This document shows positions 62,007-64,000 of a DNA stretch of 64,000 nucleotides, one piece after another. The notes beneath the pieces were generated by a model, which worked only from the letters and a program-made list of their open reading frames with translations, did no database searches and had not been told where the DNA came from. Each line of letters opens with the position of its first letter. The stretch's first letter is position 1. The position numbers were made by a program, and so were the translations under genes. The stretch comes from AWTP1-13 sp963840075 (GTDB lineage: Bacteria; Pseudomonadota; Alphaproteobacteria; Rhizobiales; Hyphomicrobiaceae), in contig CAWIXS010000031.1 in NCBI GenBank assembly GCA_963840075.1, positions 1-64,000 on the forward strand, read 5' to 3'.

Positions 62007-62543
62007 ATGCCGGAACGCCCGACGAGCTACGAGTACGAGGATTTGTTGACGTGCGGCCGGGGGGACTTGTTCGGTCCCGGCAATGCGCGGCTGCCGTTGC
62101 CGCCAATGCTCATGTTCGAGCGCATCTCGGCGATCTCCGACACCGGCGGCGCGCACGGCAAGGGCCAGATCGTGGCCGAGCTCAAGGTTGCCGGCAATCC
62201 CGCCCTGGACTGGATTTTTGCCTGTCATTTCAAGGGCGATGCCGTGATGCCGGGCTGTCTGCCGCTGGACGGGCTGTGGCAGCTGACGGGCTTCTTCCTG
62301 GGCTGGCTTGGCGCGCAGGGCAAGGGCCTCGCGGTGGGCGTGGGCGAGGTGAAATTCACTGGCATAATTACGCCCACGACCAAGCTGGTGGAATATGTGA
62401 TCGACCTCAAACGCGTGATCCTGCGCAAGCTCAAGCTTGCCATCGCCGACGGCGTGGTCAAGGCGGATGGCCAGGTGGTCTACGCCGCGACCGACCTGCG
62501 CGTCGGACTGGTCGGGCCGGGCGAGCAGCCCGCCGCAACCTGA
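62007..62543 (+). CDS. fabA: 3-hydroxydecanoyl-ACP dehydratase/isomerase
   Basis: Introduces the cis double bond in unsaturated fatty-acid synthesis. The 178-residue protein has YEYEDLLTCGRGDLFGPGNA, LPLPPMLMFERISAI, the catalytic His in WIFACHFKGDAVMPGCLPLD (the later Asp is also present) and GLWQLTGFFLGWLG. ATG 62007 is chosen because the family begins with this Pro-Glu-Arg segment. It is 76 bp upstream of fabB. Confidence 0.95.
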   Translation: MPERPTSYEYEDLLTCGRGDLFGPGNARLPLPPMLMFERISAISDTGGAHGKGQIVAELKVAGNPALDWIFACHFKGDAVMPGCLPLDGLWQLTGFFLGWLGAQGKGLAVGVGEVKFTGIITPTTKLVEYVIDLKRVILRKLKLAIADGVVKADGQVVYAATDLRVGLVGPGEQPAAT

Positions 62544-62619
62544 CGGGCGCGGGCGGCGCCGGGACACGCTCGATATCGAAGGGCGAGAACAGCACGACAA
62601 TGCGAAGCGAGGTCCTGGC

Positions 62620-63851
62620 ATGAGACGCGTGGTCGTGACCGGCATGGGGGTTGTCTCTTCGATCGGCAACAACACCCAGGAGGTCCTGGCCTCGCTGCGC
62701 GAGGGCAAGTCCGGCATCGTGCGCGCGGAGGAGTACGCGAGGCTCGGATTCCGCTGCCAGGTGCACGGGGCCGTGCAGCTCGAATGGGAGCCGATGGTCC
62801 CGCGCAAGCCGCGGCGCTTCATGGAGGCCGGCGTCGGCTGGAACTATATCGCCATGGACCAGGCGATTCGCGACGTCGGGCCTGGAGCCGGGCGACGTGG
62901 TCAACGAGCGCACGGGCATTGTCATGGGCTCGGGCGGGCCGTCCACGCGGGCGCTGGTGCGCGCCGCAGACGTGACGCGCGAGAAGGACCCCAGGAAGGT
63001 CGGCCCCTTCGAGGTGCCGAAGGGCATGTGCTCCGGGCCGTCGGCTGCCCTCGCCACGGCGTTCCAGATCAAGGGCGTCAACTATTCGATCTCGTCGGCT
63101 TGTGCCACCTCCGCACATTGCATCGGCAATGCCGCAGAGCCAGATCCTGTGGGGCAAGCAGGACGTGGTGTTTGCCGGCGGTTGCGAGGAGCTCGACTGG
63201 ACCCTGTCGGTGCTGTTCAATTCCATGGGCGCCATGTCGACCAGATTCAACGCCACGCCGGCGCGGGCGAGCCGCGCCTACGACAAGGACCGCGACGGCT
63301 TCGTCATCGCCGGCGGCGCCGGCGTCGTGGTGCTGGAGGAGCTGCAGCGCGCCAAGGCCCGCGGCGCCAGGATCTACGGCGAGCTGGTGGGCTATGGCGC
63401 CACCTCCGACGGCTACGACATGGTGGCGCCGTCGGGCGAGGGGGCCGTGCGTTGCATGCGCAGCGCCATGCAGGGGGTGGACGGCAAGGGCGTCGGCAGG
63501 ATCGGCTACATCAACCCGCACGGCACGGCGACGCCGGTCGGCGACAAGGTGGAGATCGACGCCATCCGTCAGGCGTTCGGCAAGGATATTCCGCCCATCT
63601 CGTCGACGAAATCGCTGACCGGCCACGCCCTGGGAGCTGCCGGGGTGCAGGAGGCCATTTTCTCGCTGCTCATGATGAACAACGGCTTCATCTGCGAAAG
63701 CGCCAACATCGACGCGCTCGATGCGGATTTCGCCGGGGTTCCGATCGCAGTGCAGCGTCAGGACAACGTTGCGCTCGACTGTGTCATGTCCAACAGCTTC
63801 GGCTTCGGGGGCACCAACGCAACCCTTGTGTTCAGACGCTGCGACGCCTAG
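62620..63851 (+). pseudogene. fabB: 3-oxoacyl-ACP synthase I, two frameshifts
   Basis: Elongates unsaturated acyl-ACP in the FabA-FabB branch. ATG 62620 begins MRRVVVTGMGVVSSIGNNTQ. Extra single bases near 62879 and near 63139 move the frame twice. Across them all landmarks are present: GIVMGSGGPSTRALVRAADV, the nucleophile Cys in SISSACATSAHCIGNAA, NPHGTATPVGDKVE (His) and STKSLTGHALGAAG (Lys, His). The C-terminus SNSFGFGGTNATLVF is intact. The corrected length is about 409 residues, normal for FabB. Confidence 0.93.
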
Positions 63852-64000
63852 AGCGGAGGTAGATAAAGAGCACCGACCCGAATCAGTGGACCGAAGAGTC
63901 CCGAAACGGGGGGTGAGGGAAGACGAGCGCTGGAGGTTTTTCCGTGCCGGGGGGAAACGCCAAGGCCACCGGGGCGTAGAAGCCCTGGACTTGCGAGTGG
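63852..64000. other. Right edge after fabB, no supported gene
   Basis: fabI is the usual next gene in Rhizobiales, but the 149 bp left do not show a FabI start. One plus-strand frame stays open to the edge from GTG near 63913 (WRFFRAGGKRQGHRG), which I do not recognise. Confidence 0.3.

Overview
This window looks like a high-G+C alphaproteobacterial chromosome, most likely Hyphomicrobiales (Rhizobiales). The evidence is gene order plus protein families: dapF-mtaB-ftsY-ispZ; envC-ctpA-rppH next to atpHAGDC; priA, a TalC-type transaldolase, a cold-shock gene and xerC beyond the atp operon; and a hydroxyacid dehydrogenase-SH3-irr-fabA-fabB block. There are no rRNA genes, CRISPR arrays or confident intact tRNAs.

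Layout. 0-6.2 kb is a decayed mobile zone: an IS1380-family element with frame-breaking palindromes, a truncated IS701-family transposase, a TAXI-type receptor gene, and remnants of an Mrr-like nuclease, a coiled-coil (relaxase-like) protein and a DUF4326 protein. 6.3-11 kb is the dapF-mtaB-ftsY operon with two adjacent ispZ-like genes. 11-17.7 kb holds a MarR regulator with a palindromic operator candidate and single metabolic genes. 17.8-22.1 kb is an ArsR-headed run of eight small genes (SRPBCC, two VOC, GST, YciI, DUF899, DUF1428) sprinkled with GGGGTCAGACCC palindromes. 22.1-26.7 kb holds 3-hydroxyacyl-CoA dehydrogenase, etfA, etfB, a rhomboid protease and a PduO-type adenosyltransferase. 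26.9-36.6 kb holds envC, ctpA, rppH and the F1 ATP synthase operon.

36.6-41.5 kb is the most unusual part. About 4.9 kb of accessory DNA separates atpH from priA. It carries four partial copies of the 3' end of priA, all in the same orientation as the real gene; the three that reach the end keep the Pro-Tyr-Asn-Phe-Leu-stop terminus. Between them lie a membrane protein gene, a higBA toxin-antitoxin pair and a secreted truncated haemoglobin. I read this as an accretion site for elements that integrate into the priA 3' end; no integrase remains.

41.5-64 kb is mostly core genes: priA, transaldolase, csp, xerC, a four-helix-bundle gene flanked by inverted GGCAGTA repeats, GumN, SDR, aminotransferase, a zinc-linked divergent pair (DUF1007-NicO fusion and znuA with a Zur-box-like site between), a TIR-TM-FGE fusion, a HAD-YggS joint frame, a MoeB/ThiF protein, two DUF4189 proteins, and the irr-fabA-fabB block.

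Quality warning. At least ten apparent single-base insertions break genes that are normally essential or highly conserved (atpA three, atpG two, fabB two, etfA, transaldolase, 3-hydroxyacyl-CoA dehydrogenase one each). The proteins are intact when the extra base is ignored, so I treat most of these as likely sequence errors.
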